DNA from: Zasmidium citrigriseum
Lineage: Eukaryota; Ascomycota; Dothideomycetes; Mycosphaerellales; Mycosphaerellaceae
Assembly (NCBI GenBank): GCA_002786025.1
Contig: NHNW01000015.1
Location: 62,001 to 126,000, forward strand
DNA: 64,000 bases
Reading direction: 5' to 3'
Under the pieces are notes generated by a model. The model did no database searches and was not told the origin of the DNA. It worked only from the letters and a program-made list of their open reading frames with translations. Each line of letters opens with the position of its first letter. Position 1 is the first letter of the stretch. The position numbers were made by a program, and so were the translations under genes. Of the stretch, positions 33,101 to 42,703 are shown piece by piece.

Positions 33101-33321
33101 CGTGGAGCGCCTCCAGAGCCTAAGCCACCGCCGGAAGGTGGCCCCCGCGCTGGAGGCCCGTCAAATCTAGGACCTCTTGGCGCGTCGGAGGCGTTTCGAG
33201 GTGGTGGCCCTGAATGTCTGCCATCAAAAATGCTCGCGTTCGACGGGCGACGGTCAGGAAAGCGTGGCGGCGAGCGCGATCGGTCACCCGGTCCTCTGTA
33301 GTTTTGGGGGCGATACGACAT
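27190..33321 (-). CDS. Snt1/NCoR-like SANT-domain corepressor
   Basis: A single uninterrupted frame of 2043 residues from MSYRPQNYRG. The first 250 residues are Arg/Ser/Pro-rich. Two SANT domains are present: the first around residues 1010-1070 (DTFTDKEQEIFIAAFKETPKKW, then YKDCIHHYYAFKW) and the second around 1255-1305 (SYWSVPEQTDFFRYIEYFG, then MIKNHYQRQ). This paired-SANT arrangement in a huge disordered protein matches Snt1, the scaffold of the Set3 histone-deacetylase complex and the fungal relative of NCoR/SMRT. The C-terminal 700 residues are Pro/Gln-rich with a stretch of mixed charged Glu/Arg/Gln repeats. The start is the first Met with a plausible context; an upstream in-frame Met adds 25 residues. 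Nuclear. Confidence 0.85.
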   Translation of the reverse strand: MSYRPQNYRGPGDRSRSPPRFPDRRPSNASIFDGRHSGPPPRNASDAPRGPRFDGPPARGPPSGGGLGSGGAPRTLRDAPPLGTTDRSRSFIRERDYPDRRERSPPPRERSPPRKFPEPRDFPPRDLDVRSARRASRDGPPSAGSNYSDNPPPFRGGFRGRGRGDFFDRGSTRGGRRPLDDRGDLFRRDRSPPPRFGRDLSRDSRDADRRDDRRFERREDERRPEWLDRERERERELDRPRRDPPAGRLESRMSTESVPTNTTHQSSQAVPINPERLAILESSGADTSIRRPSSASIAAPKRELPSETPAYLNGRAETTANRYASRGSSPPTQAPPVPAFSFSVASSAAGHQAAPAPKAANESRSASLTEERPIVEEQRDDKPAPPINAPTAPKAAPSAPKAHHASPPPTAPKAPRALDIESTIPSSNRLQGVRSLESLAGPNNQPPSQSTAVPPSPLATRQSLPHLTSPHPPAAPRFADLSAPTGPKAARPSPAQVTVSPRPAFASPRSDAGGFQHGSGIQRGQTPPPSAPSGPRNRSFSVSPKVQPSSIPTAPKAARGLVPSRAGDRAMPTQNRPPERPSAMPPFAPPSGPRNQWNQWRRPGAPGFGEKSGPAVPAKRDSNGDEKNKHVPGRPSSAGDTLPLADSETKVEDQDESADRMDIDQPPRRRSTLNESQGHSARQSFFGKTIEKSEDDMEMASSSEDDLSEDEDETLLEAKHARKERQLKEQLVDLESRQYRATSPLESIARLDRLSTKDLDRVAAQHDDDMDLDDNVTDAPQPVPAAVHTSESDEGPDIPTPRGDDATGKGREDGHQPVPRIRRPTPDVITLPYLVKVDEVQPLHENETFQDNVKSLEEPGAEIVAVMEEEFQAEAEAEANVEMDFAELYRAWREECEALDKEKEDAERDRQQSAEPGPEFETPLAAPINPIFEGRRLHKFSSEYALEQVLKQSEETARIEQEKQDREAKKVQADMEKEARLPDQQSQEVVARTVFIDANRLRDPETLTLVFSYNPPADTFTDKEQEIFIAAFKETPKKWGEIASLLPGRTYKDCIHHYYAFKWDNRFRDNRGKKFKGGRRGRGGKGSRPSRGSALMADLRGGEEIAAPSDSTTGRPKRAAAPTTFGEREVESKSSLTNQSPAKKLGPGAKDGNGESTGEKPVKKQRRTGESKPGRKGKQQLAALAAAPSASPNKPFIPGVHTKEEVSRLEDANLLANLQAGQHTLGHPDAQMVYNQEGFTHMGEAPERPKPAAPAAKPTASSYWSVPEQTDFFRYIEYFGTDYAAISHHMGTKTQTMIKNHYQRQIDGGRADLQDAAERADLRRERGEDIGPPPTPTPIVKRKYDNPQSNTPRAIAPQAEPMDTDDAMRPSHAAPPKHASPPQAAFQPKPQYTTSAQNTPVPAQRVVPSPLPVASTPAAAPMPPAPHRGGMPHPLGSRLGFMASESRSGVGPPSSWRMGEEQANRASLPRSQPPPAQPPRTSSNVSSELLANLRNEQEKAKRLQQAETDPRSEQMQHQPSMHVPHTHGSPASLPIAALPQDRKPPMEERAPTPPRGGFPPISSTRQPLFGPNAGPMHPFSSALPPFARGNFNQSPTKAEPSRPGSVPTSAPLPPPAQTPILSAAPAPPPAPTPAPEPPKRSNVMSLLNSEPEEPKPAKRDSLPTPSRVASPGPASFPPSSGPQSMPGVQSSRRETAFGQPSMPHSHFSRPSYSQTSSTPAPPPATLKHEPSSGGIPPMQQAPKQDWPPRMVGPGSHPSPPNPAPLERDTRPPFYQPHRSSMLGLGTPRAGPSPPPNTLHSRTPSLSAQQQSAPPPRDQRSVLGGPPQGTPHQSAQGLHSGPYGVPQQYPPYSQAPSQMNRAHHSHNSSINDGVSILQRIHGAPREEAMRYEDEMRASEEQRHRQRYDAIHAEKQRAEQIQAQRAQEQEMERQRQHQQQEQAYGRAPLPPHPLHSAGFAPSPFGQRMGMNLREQSAREVETAVHEQRRIQEEQDRRRHEHQQMPPQGFRDAQPDFRRRPEDPLFHQRRTTPYGGPPYAPPPPRR

Positions 33322-34868
33322 GAGCAGTGACAGGCGGGAGCGCTTTGAGCAGCGCCACAGCGGAGTTGGAACCGCGAGTGAGGAGTCGTCTTTCACGGCT
33401 TAGTCAGGGCGATCTGACGCCGCATCGGCTGGGTCCCAGGTGACGCTCGCGGAGCGTGGTATTGTGATCCAAGAGATTTCGAGTGCGTCGCGTTGGGTGA
33501 AACGAAAGGGCGACTGTTGCTGCCAGCCGGAGTTCAATGGGCGCAGTGCAGAGTCTCGGCAGGCGGGAGCGAGTCGAGCGGCCGGGCGCTAGTGCTAGCG
33601 TAAAGCGGATCGACGCACGGTCCCTCCAAAGTCAACCTGCGGCTCGAACTGGCCTGCAGGTGCGTGTGCCAGCCAGGTGGAGAAGGGCCAGCTGAAAGGA
33701 AACACTCGCCCAAACACTCCAGATGGCGAATCCGGTGCTGCCAGAGCCTGCTTGCCTGGCGGAAGACGCGGAATCGGGACCTGGTCGCAGAATGAGCGTC
33801 GTGCTGCGCGATGTCGCCGCGAGAGGAGCCGTAGGGCAGGGCGGTGATGCAGTCGGTCGGGGAACTTCCAAAGGCCAGATCTCTGTGGCGCCTGCGAAAC
33901 AAATCACAAAACTCCAGCCAGGTGCTCAGTTCGGCGCGCTCTTTCGAATGAACGTGAGCTTGGCGCGCTCACAGAACGGGTTGCGAGAGTGGCAGAATGA
34001 TGACAATGATGAAGAAGACAAGTCGATGGGGCCTTGTGTGTCCTAAGCAAGGCTTGAATGGGACTAGGGTCAGAGAGAACAAGCGTGTTCTCTGTGCATG
34101 CAGAAGCATGATCCACGCCATCTTCAATTCAGGCGCATCGGCCAATCGAAACACGACATCGGATCCAACTGGCCAGGGTGGCGCGGTTCCACGCATTTGA
34201 AGGGACTGGCGTCTTTCTGCCGAGAACCCGTGAGACCGTTTCAACGAAGATCCCCTATTTGGGGACGACCACCCGTCCATCAACCAACACGTCCACGGCT
34301 GGCAGTGTCAGACGACGAGCTGAGAAAGCACATTTGGATGATGCGTCAGGACGCGCGGGAGGATGATGGCCAGCAGACAGGCAGATCCCACCAGCAGCTC
34401 CCGCGTCGGCCTGCAGCTGCGGACACGCACCTACGCACCTGGTGCAGCACAAATTGATCCAGGTCACAAAATTAGCGTCTAACTCAAAAGGACGTTAGGC
34501 GCACGAATCCTGGGAGACGACACGCCCGCAAAAGTATGAGGGCCTGTGCGATGTCGTAATGGCGCCTGGCGGCACGAGGGTGCTTTTCTCTGGACGCAGT
34601 AAGCATCCGGGGAATAATAGAACACCATGGTGATAGTTAAGTGAGAGATGGGACTATCGCAGGCTTTATACTTGATGTCGCAGATTCTGACAATCTGCCA
34701 TCTGAAGCAGACGTAATCAGAGCATGGTTTCGCCTGTCCGCCGTTTTTACAGTTGTCGGCTAACCTAGAACCCCATGCGCCCCACGCGCTGTCGCTCTCG
34801 CCAAGCCCGAGCCAAAGTTCAGCAAATATTTGTGCCTTCGACTTCTGCATCAGAACGACCAGGCTGCC
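33322..34868. other. long divergent promoter between corepressor and deoxyhypusine synthase
   Basis: About 1.55 kb. Several frames of 100-120 codons exist on both strands but none has conserved motifs or splice support, and the strands shadow each other. Probably regulatory and 5' leader sequence. Confidence 0.5.
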
Positions 34869-36076
34869 ATGGCTTCCAACACAGTGCATGCAAACGGCAC
34901 GGCGCCGTCAGGGGCGACAGATGCTGTTCTGAAGCCCTCGGATCCCATTCCGCAGGACGCGGTGCCCGTCAAGGGACTCGACTTCAATGCATTCGCTGAT
35001 CGCAATGTCACTGTCGCGGAGCTGGTTGAAAACATGACGAAGATGGGGTTCCAGGCTTCTTCGATAGGGCAGGCGGTTGATATCGTCAACGGTATGGTAG
35101 GTTTCACAAAATCTCTCCAGACCTCGATTTTTGGACTGAGGAATGTGTTGTTGATTTGTTTTCCCAGAGGACTTGGCGCGATGCAGAGACGGGCGACAAG
35201 ACCACGATTTTCCTCGGCTATACTTCTAACCTCATCTCGTCGGGACTGCGGGAAACTCTCAGATGGCTCGTGCAGCACAAGCATGTATCTGCGATTGTCA
35301 CGACTGCTGGAGGTGTCGAGGAAGATTTCATCAAATGTCTGGGGGAGACGTACCTTGGCTCGTTTTCAGCACAGGGCGCTGCTCTTCGTGCCAAAGGGAT
35401 GAACCGAATCGGCAACTTGTTCGTTCCCAACGACAACTACTGTCACTTTGAAGACTGGGTTATGCCGATACTGGACAAGCTGCTTGAAGAACAAGAGGCG
35501 ACCAAGAACGATGAGGAGCCGATCAACTGGACGCCGAGTAAGATCATTGCAAGACTCGGCAAGGAAATCAACGACGAGCGATCTGTGTACTATTGGGCGT
35601 GGAAGAATGACATTCCAGTCTTCTGTCCTGCACTCACCGATGGCAGCTTGGGCGACATGCTGTACTTTCACACCTTCAAGGCATCGCCAAAGCAGTTGCG
35701 AGTCGACATCGTAGAAGACATTCGCAAGATCAACACCATCGCCGTCCGAGCGAAGCGAACCGGCATGATCATTCTTGGAGGCGGCATCGTCAAGCACCAC
35801 ATCGCCAACGCCAATTTGATGCGCAATGGCGCAGAGAGCGCCGTGTACATTAACACGGCCCAAGAGTTCGACGGATCGGATGCCGGAGCCAGACCGGACG
35901 AGGCTGTGAGCTGGGGGAAGATCAAGGCAGACGCAGCGAGTGTGAAGGTTTGAAGAAGAGCACTTTTTGTGGTAATGGACTTTGCTAATGTCTTGAAGGT
36001 TTACGCCGAAGCCACTGTTGCCTTTCCACTCATCGTAGCCGCCACCTTCGCCAAAGTGGACAAGCCAGCCAGTTAA
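34869..36076 (+). CDS. DYS1: deoxyhypusine synthase
   Basis: Three exons (34869-35096, 35168-35947, 35999-36076) encode 361 residues. Introns are 71 nt and 51 nt. The last intron is easily missed because reading through gives a stop after SVKV; splicing adds [16 protein letters not shown], the conserved C-terminus. Family motifs: [40 protein letters not shown], and [19 protein letters not shown] with the catalytic Lys that forms the enzyme-spermidine intermediate. The enzyme transfers the aminobutyl group of spermidine to a lysine of eIF5A using NAD+, the first step of hypusine formation, in the cytosol. Confidence 0.96.
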
Positions 36077-36935
36077 CGTTGGGCGAATACGATTGAGTCA
36101 GGCTTCAGTGACCATCATGACGTGGAGGATGTCTCACCGGTCATGGAGGACGCCTATGGATAAGGGACACTTCTCGTCTGGTTCAAGTCGACGAATGTTG
36201 CCTACAAGAGGAGCGCTTACGCAGGCACACACCCCAGGCAAGCCTGCATGGGGCTTATGCATGCGATGCGGGTTTGACGTGGACGGATTCACGCAGCACG
36301 CCTTGACCAACATGACTGTCTAAAAGAAAGCAGACTGGCATACGGTAACTGAAATTGTGGTGAGTTCATTAGCCTTCGTGTACTTTCATGTCCCTTCTGT
36401 AGGCTGACTTGTGAATCGCGAAGAGCAAGGCGACGAGGCAAGAGGTGCGAGTTGCGGCACGTGGGGGCTGCTCGGTACGCTAGCTTAGCTGCAGGAGCTC
36501 TAGCCAAGCGAAACCTTAAGCAGGCCTGACTTCGAACCTCATCGCGGCCTTACCACGAACAAGTCACTCTGCGCATCTTCGAGTCAGCCGTGCTTCCTTT
36601 CGCTCGCTCTGTAACATCGAAACATTCCATATCAAGACTCTACGGCCTTCTGGCGGGCGCTGCACGGCGAGCAACCCGGCGGAGTCCCCATCGCGGCGCG
36701 CATGTGACAGCACGGACGGCCCGCCGCCGCCTATTCAGAGGGCCTATTCAGCAAGCTTCCTATTGTCGAGCTCGCACAATAGCCTCGTCCGCTGCAAAAC
36801 CAGACAACTTCTTCCATTCTCTTCCTCTTCTTCCATCCTCACACAAACAACCTTCTTGACATCCAGCAAACTCCAGCTTCATCCTCACCACCGATTCCAA
36901 CCTCACATCCACTTCAACACTACCGACGACTCACC
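36077..36935. other. promoter and leader of the MATH/MORN/RING gene
   Basis: About 860 nt. The last 150 nt are strongly CT/CA-rich (typical fungal leader) and lead straight to the ATG at 36936. No separate gene is supported. Confidence 0.5.
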
Positions 36936-39557
36936 ATGGAGGCCGCCGACGGCTTCCCGCCTCCCCCACCGAACGGCAACCCAGGAAACGCTCCACCAGG
37001 CGGCATTCCTCCACCACCGGCTCTCTCTGACACACCGTCATGGGGCTTTCCACCCAACATCGTTCCACCGGTTCAGCAACCATCTACTACGAACCCGCCC
37101 CATCCAAATGGTGACGTCGACCACCAAGATTCAGAAGATGGAGGTTCAGGCAGCGAGAACGAAGACAGTGAAGAAGACGAGGATGGTGTACCCAGGTGGT
37201 ATTACATTGAAGAAGACAAATCTGAGCCGTGCTCAGACGAGTTGGAGTATATTGTGTCCAAAGGCGAGCAAAGCGCCAAAGACCACGCACACTGGGAAAA
37301 GCAGACCTTCTTCGACCTCAACGACCCGGAGCTCGTACCTCTCGAGAGCGGCAGAATAGAATGGTTGGTGGAGAAGTTCAACGGCACCAAGGACAGTCCC
37401 AACAACGAGACGATCATGCGATCCGAGGTCGTCAACATCGGTGGCCTTGAGTGGCAGATCAAGATGTTTCCACGCGGCATGCCTGGATCAGAGTACATGT
37501 CCGTCTTCATCGAATGCGTCAGCATGCTTTCGGATGACTTTGCTCCATACGAAGATTTCAAAGACCCGCCATTCCCTTCTCTGGAGATGCCAGGCACCCA
37601 AGGACTCAAGAAGATTCAGAAGCGTCGATCGATCGCTGCACAGGTCTCTGTTGTCATGTACAACCCAGAGGAGCCGCGAGTCTACGAATACCAAGCCGAG
37701 GCTCACCAGTACTCCAAGCAGAATGCCGATTACGGCTGGAAATACTTCACACGCTCACCGAGATACGACTTTCATCTCAGACAGCATGGCCAACGCCAAG
37801 CTATCCTCCGTGGCGACAAGCTCGCATTTTCAGCATACATCCGCATCATCCAGGACCCCACCGGCTGCATGTGGGAGCACGGTACCCAGTCTCCAGATCT
37901 CATGACATCGATTACAGGCCTCCGGCCCTTCAGCAGATCTCTCGTCTGGACTGCGGCTGCTTTGCCGCTGCTGCACTTTGCTCCATTCCGCAAGTTCGTA
38001 CATGATCTGCCATATGGCGCTCAGGCCCAGACCATGACCTCCTGGCTGCAGGGTCTGCTCCTCAAGGTATACACGAGGAAGCGCTCAGCCAACTATGGTT
38101 CGCGTGGCACGCCATTCCCTGTCGATGTGATTGAGATGCTCTGGAGACTAGCCAGCGTCGCACACCTCCAGTACCCGAACACCGACATCGCTGAGAGATG
38201 CTGGGAACTCATCGGTTCCTTCCACTGCGCGAAGGGCGCGGCAATCGGTCCGAACAGACTGAACACAAAGACGTATCCGTCAATCCAGGAAGCTGTCGAC
38301 CACCACACCAAGCTTATTGCGCGGCCAGCCCTTTTGACGCTCGAACTGCAGAGACAAGAACACGACAAGAAGGACCGCAAGTGGAAGAAACTGACCAACA
38401 AGGTCAAGTGCGAAGAGAAGCTCAATGTGGGTGGCACATCGTACACCCTGTACGCCTTCATCACCCACTGCGGACATCTTCAATCCGCCCGCTACAACTC
38501 GTATGTGCGGCCGAGAGGCCCTGGTAAGGGCTGGTATGCATACCAAGACAGCAAGGTCACTCGTCTTACCGAGAAGCAAGCGCGTGAGAGACACTCTGGG
38601 CCCGACGGAGACAGCAGCCGCCCTCGCACGCCTGAGGATGGCTACGACTCGCCCTTCAGCGAGTTCCATGAGCCAACCAGCGAGGTCACTTGCGCTGTGA
38701 TGTATGTGCGTGATGACATGACCGAAGAAACATTCAACACACCCGAAGTCGAAGAATGGATTCCCAACTATATCGAATCGGTCAAGAGAGTTTACAATGA
38801 TGTTCCGAAATCGGCCATGCACGAGAACTTCGAAGGTGTCAGACGCGCCAACGTCTCGCTTCACCCTCCTCCCGTCAGCGAAGAAGAGTTTGCCCGCCTT
38901 CAACAGCTTCGAGAGACCATCGAAGAAGCCGCTACTGCAGCCACTCCAGAGCCTGAGATCTTGATGGACGGCGAAGATGTCATCATGCGAGATGCTGAAG
39001 ATGAGTCGATATTCGATATTGAGCAACAGGAGACGTCACCGATGTATGACGGCAAGGTCCATTCAACTGGCATCCGAGATTGGCTTGGTCAGGCGTACTA
39101 TGAAGGTCAATACAATGAGGCCGGCTTCTTCCATGGTGGCGGTCACTACATTGACACCAATGGCGACGAATACCTGGGCGAGTTCCGCGACAACGAGTAC
39201 TCTGGATACGGCAAGCTCACGTACGCTCACTCGGGCGACGTTTACGAAGGGGACTTCAAGTACGGGCTTCCTGAAGGTCGGGGCAAGCTGACTGAAGCTG
39301 CAACTGGCAACGTTTACGAGGGCGGTTTCAAGGAAGGCAAAAAGCACGGCGACTTCGTCCTCACGGGCAAAGTCACCACCGAAGACCAGAGCCTCTGCCA
39401 CATCTGCTTCGACAACGAGATCACGACTGCGTTCTACGACTGCGGCCACGTCGTCTGCTGCCGCGACTGCGCTTCACAGGTCGACCTCTGTCCCGTCTGC
39501 CGCAAACGTGTGGTGTCTCGCCTGCAGCTGTATGGCGTGCGTCTCTTCTCGAACTGA
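36936..39557 (+). CDS. MATH / degenerate USP / MORN / RING protein
   Basis: Single exon, 873 residues. Order: Pro-rich then acidic N-terminus (1-90); MATH-like domain (about 165-300, GLEWQIKMFPRG); a USP-type deubiquitinase-like region (about 325-560); linker; about four MORN repeats (about 718-803, VYEGDFKYGLPEGRGKL); C3HC4 RING finger (about 820-855, CHIC..CGHVVCCRDC..CPVC). In the USP-like region the Cys box aligns as GLRPFSRSLVW, with Leu336 where the catalytic Cys belongs; the His box reads ARYNSYVRP, with Arg519 where the catalytic His belongs. So it should bind but not cleave ubiquitin, while the RING may act as an E3 ligase (inference). MATH plus UCH annotation is known in fungi for such proteins; loss of both catalytic residues is what I see here. 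Confidence 0.8.
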   Translation: MEAADGFPPPPPNGNPGNAPPGGIPPPPALSDTPSWGFPPNIVPPVQQPSTTNPPHPNGDVDHQDSEDGGSGSENEDSEEDEDGVPRWYYIEEDKSEPCSDELEYIVSKGEQSAKDHAHWEKQTFFDLNDPELVPLESGRIEWLVEKFNGTKDSPNNETIMRSEVVNIGGLEWQIKMFPRGMPGSEYMSVFIECVSMLSDDFAPYEDFKDPPFPSLEMPGTQGLKKIQKRRSIAAQVSVVMYNPEEPRVYEYQAEAHQYSKQNADYGWKYFTRSPRYDFHLRQHGQRQAILRGDKLAFSAYIRIIQDPTGCMWEHGTQSPDLMTSITGLRPFSRSLVWTAAALPLLHFAPFRKFVHDLPYGAQAQTMTSWLQGLLLKVYTRKRSANYGSRGTPFPVDVIEMLWRLASVAHLQYPNTDIAERCWELIGSFHCAKGAAIGPNRLNTKTYPSIQEAVDHHTKLIARPALLTLELQRQEHDKKDRKWKKLTNKVKCEEKLNVGGTSYTLYAFITHCGHLQSARYNSYVRPRGPGKGWYAYQDSKVTRLTEKQARERHSGPDGDSSRPRTPEDGYDSPFSEFHEPTSEVTCAVMYVRDDMTEETFNTPEVEEWIPNYIESVKRVYNDVPKSAMHENFEGVRRANVSLHPPPVSEEEFARLQQLRETIEEAATAATPEPEILMDGEDVIMRDAEDESIFDIEQQETSPMYDGKVHSTGIRDWLGQAYYEGQYNEAGFFHGGGHYIDTNGDEYLGEFRDNEYSGYGKLTYAHSGDVYEGDFKYGLPEGRGKLTEAATGNVYEGGFKEGKKHGDFVLTGKVTTEDQSLCHICFDNEITTAFYDCGHVVCCRDCASQVDLCPVCRKRVVSRLQLYGVRLFSN

Positions 39558-39857
39558 GAGATTCGCACAAGTAGACGGATGGTGGGGCATATGAGGCGCA
39601 ATTGGAGGAGAAGAGACACTTTGTGTTGTCACACATGCATGAGATGAACGAATGAATGGATACGAATGCGATGATGAGATTAGCGTTGGCGTTTCTTGAG
39701 ATGAGGGTGCTGAGCGAAAAACGAGATACCCCTAGACTCATGCTACAGGCCGATCACTTGCATGCTGGCCTTCACACGTAGATAAGAGCGTTGTTATGAA
39801 TTGCTTTATGAACTTGAAAGTGCTTTCATTCCTGCTTCACTTTCTGCTCGTGATGAT
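39558..39857. other. convergent 3' spacer
   Basis: Exactly 300 nt between the stop codons of the RING-protein gene and the F-box gene. AT-richer than its flanks; no gene or clear terminator motif seen. Confidence 0.5.
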
Positions 39858-41302
39858 CTACCACTCTTCATCGCTTGTATCTGTGTGCCATAACTCTTCA
39901 TCCATCGCATAGCTGAACAAGGGCTTGTGATACCAATGTCTCTCAGCGACGTCTTCCAGCTTCGCTCGCACGGCTTGTTCTCCCTTCACTTCCAGCGTGA
40001 TATGGCTGTACCTCTCAAATACCGCCTGGCCAACCACATACTCCTCCACATCCTCCTCAGTCATCGGCTCCGGCTCTTCTTCAACGAATGACACTCCACC
40101 ACAATCATGCATGAGGTGGTAGAAGAGAATATAGTCCAACTTTGGGCATTGAGTTGCAAGAAAGTTGAAGAAAGACTGCCAGGGTCGTGTATCATTCTCG
40201 CTGGACAAAAGACGAATATCCCGGAGTTTGAGGCTTGTCAGATTCGCCGCGCTGGAACTCAGGAAATTCTGTAATTTCTCGGAAGTCGCGATGATTCTCT
40301 CCAGCTTCACACGTGTGAGATTTGGCATAGAGACTTGGTCCGCCAGGCGCATAGATGTGATGTATGGATAGCTCTGTCGCAACTCTGGCGCGAAGCGTAG
40401 AGACTTCTCGAGCAGGATCTGTAGACCGATCTCCTTGAGCTGCGGCATGGCATTCAGCAGAGTTACGAGGTTTTCGCCGAAAAGATGGGTTTGTGACTCT
40501 TCGTCTAGTGTCCGGCGGCGGATTTGGTGGCTGCTTGGGCGGCTTGGACTGAGTCTTGCTTTGACGACGTTCAGTTCCACGTAGAGTATTGACGAGCAGG
40601 CGGCGCGCAGTTTCTCGAGGGGCAGGTACTCGGGGTCGATGTGGTCGAGTTCAACGGCGTCGGTGTAGAATCGCTGCAACCTGACACCGGTCTCTGCGAC
40701 GGCGGATATGAGGGCGATGAAAAGGATCGTTGGTATTGACAGGAATCCGCGCGGGATGGGGGGCATGGGGCCTATGAGTCGTGGATCTTGGCCGATGTCT
40801 CTTTCTAGGATAGACCAGCCGTATGGCGAGTGCTGCTCTGATCTTCTCATACCGAGAGTGATCAGGTTCGGCAGCTTCTGAAAGACGGCCGTGATGATGG
40901 TCTCGAACGGAGATGGTAGTGGTTCGTGATCGTCTAACAAATCTTCGTAGTCCCGATGCATTCGGCATATGCTTCTTGTTGCTGAACTGAATATGGTCCA
41001 TGTCCGCCGTCTTCTACTAAGGCATCTTCGAAGTCGGGTTCGTTCCAAGTGTAACAATCCGGATTAAACCAGACATGTTGGACGTGTTTCCGTAGTTCTT
41101 CGTGGTCTGCTATGCTCTGTAACACTCTCAGGCTTGGTGTTGTGATCATGAATCCTCGTTTTCGAAAGTATGACTTTCCGAAGAAGGAAAAGCTTGCTTC
41201 TTCGAGAGTCTTGTTGCTGAGGCGTGCTGAGAAGACGTCCTCGTCGTCCAGAAAGGTGAAGATGTGGGCGATGAGCTCGGCGGGAAGGTCTGTGAGTTTC
41301 AT
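39858..41302 (-). CDS. F-box protein with probable one-base frameshift
   Basis: From MKLTDLPAELIAHIFTFLDDED (F-box, residues 1-40) the frame runs to about 40955, then stops after AECIGTTKIC. The continuing protein (RDYEDLLDDHEPLP..LPNLITLGMRRSE..DEEW) is in a neighbouring frame that overlaps it and ends at 39858. Restoring one base near the CCC run at 40952-40954 would give about 481 residues, joining AECI to RDYEDLL as in dothideomycete F-box relatives. I found no good intron that repairs the frame. Either this is a sequencing or assembly error in a homopolymer, or the gene has recently decayed. F-box proteins present targets to SCF ubiquitin ligases. Divergent from cyclin H, with 240 nt between starts. 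Confidence 0.75.
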
Positions 41303-41542
41303 GACTTGTCCTAAGATGAGGAGTAGTATCAAATCAGCACGCTATGAGCCGTGGCATGTCCTCAATGGTATCCGAAGAGACAGACGAGAAAGTCGATGTT
41401 CAAGTGAAAGATCAAGGCGTCCCGAGCATGTGAAGTCAAGAATCCTCGCGTACTCAGCCAATGACAGCATCAAGCCAGCATCTTGTCGATGACGGGAGCT
41501 AGTGAGCATCTCCAACTCTCCACGCGACCTCACCTGTCCACC

Positions 41543-42703
41543 ATGACGACGCGCCTCAGTGAAGACGATCTCTACCGCACCTCCACGCAATATCGCCTGT
41601 GGTCCTACTCGCCTGCTCAGCTCGCCGCCCAGCGCCGAAAGACACACGAGCTTGCCCTCGCGCGAGCCAAACAATACGCCAGTCAAGATGGCCAAACACA
41701 GCCCGATCTTCTCACCGAGGAAGAGGAGCTGCGGCTAGTCCAGACCTATTGCGAGACGATTCGGAAAGTCAGCGAGCACCTGAGATGGCCCGTCAACGTC
41801 AAGGCGACGGCTGTACAGTACCTCCGGCGATTCTACCTCTCCAACTCGTGCATGACATATCCACCAAGGGAGATCTATCAGACTGCCATGTTCCTCGCCA
41901 GCAAGACTGAGGCCATTCACTTGACGGTCCCGAAGTTTGCAGCTAGCATCAAGGGCAACCCAGATGCCATCCTGGCGCCAGAATACAAGCTCATGCAAGC
42001 GTTGCGCTTCACGTTGGACGTACGGCAGCCACTCCGTGGGCTCAAAGGCGCTCTCATGGAGCTGATGAACATGGCCGAAGGGCTCATGGGCAGTCTAGAT
42101 GGCACCGAGCAGAAGAGCGCAAAAGAAATACAAGAAGGCCTCCTAGCTCTCAAACCTCCGCCAGCAGAAACCAGAACACCATGGAAAGCGCCCTCTAGCA
42201 CCCCAACAGTCACAAACCTAACCGACCGCATCCGAGCCGCCTACAACGAAGCCCGCAACCTCTGCGACGCCGCCGCCTCCCTCACAGACGTCTACCTCCT
42301 CTACACACCCTCCCAAATCCTCCTCGCAGCGCTCCATCTCGCCGACTCGCCCCTCAGCACCTTCTACCTCGACACCAAACTCCCCACAACCTCGCCCGTC
42401 CGGCCCAAAATTCTCGCCACCATCGAATCCTGCGCCGCCATGCTCGGATCATACGATCCAAAAGGGATGTTGACGAAAGACGAGAGGATGGCGCTGGATC
42501 AGAAGCTGGATAAGTGCAGGGATCCGACAACGAAGGATTTGATTAAGAGTCATGCGGCGATGAAGAGGAATGGGGCGGAGGAGGGGAAGGTGGATGAGCA
42601 GGAGGCGAAGCGGAGGAAGCTGGAGAGGGAGAAGAGTAGTAAGGAGATGGATGATTTGTTTGGGCCGAGTTTGGAGAAGGGGAAGGCGAACGGGAATGGA
42701 TGA
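41543..42703 (+). CDS. CCL1: cyclin H-like subunit of CDK-activating kinase/TFIIH
   Basis: Single exon, 386 residues. The N-terminus DDLYRTSTQYRLWSYSPAQL is the cyclin H signature upstream of the first cyclin fold; the box contains YLRRFYLSNSCMTYPPREI and MFLASKTEAIHLTVPKFAA, and a second fold follows (about 230-320). The C-terminus is Lys/Glu-rich and ends KGKANGNG. Cyclin H pairs with Kin28/CDK7 to phosphorylate the RNA polymerase II tail and, in many organisms, other CDKs. The start chosen skips an in-frame Met 20 codons upstream that gives no conserved sequence. Confidence 0.88.
   Translation: MTTRLSEDDLYRTSTQYRLWSYSPAQLAAQRRKTHELALARAKQYASQDGQTQPDLLTEEEELRLVQTYCETIRKVSEHLRWPVNVKATAVQYLRRFYLSNSCMTYPPREIYQTAMFLASKTEAIHLTVPKFAASIKGNPDAILAPEYKLMQALRFTLDVRQPLRGLKGALMELMNMAEGLMGSLDGTEQKSAKEIQEGLLALKPPPAETRTPWKAPSSTPTVTNLTDRIRAAYNEARNLCDAAASLTDVYLLYTPSQILLAALHLADSPLSTFYLDTKLPTTSPVRPKILATIESCAAMLGSYDPKGMLTKDERMALDQKLDKCRDPTTKDLIKSHAAMKRNGAEEGKVDEQEAKRRKLEREKSSKEMDDLFGPSLEKGKANGNG

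Noticed and set aside
36525..36555. GGTTCGAAGTC on the minus strand, considered as a tRNA B box
   Set aside because: It does not fit the B-box consensus end, and no acceptor stem or anticodon arm can be folded around it.
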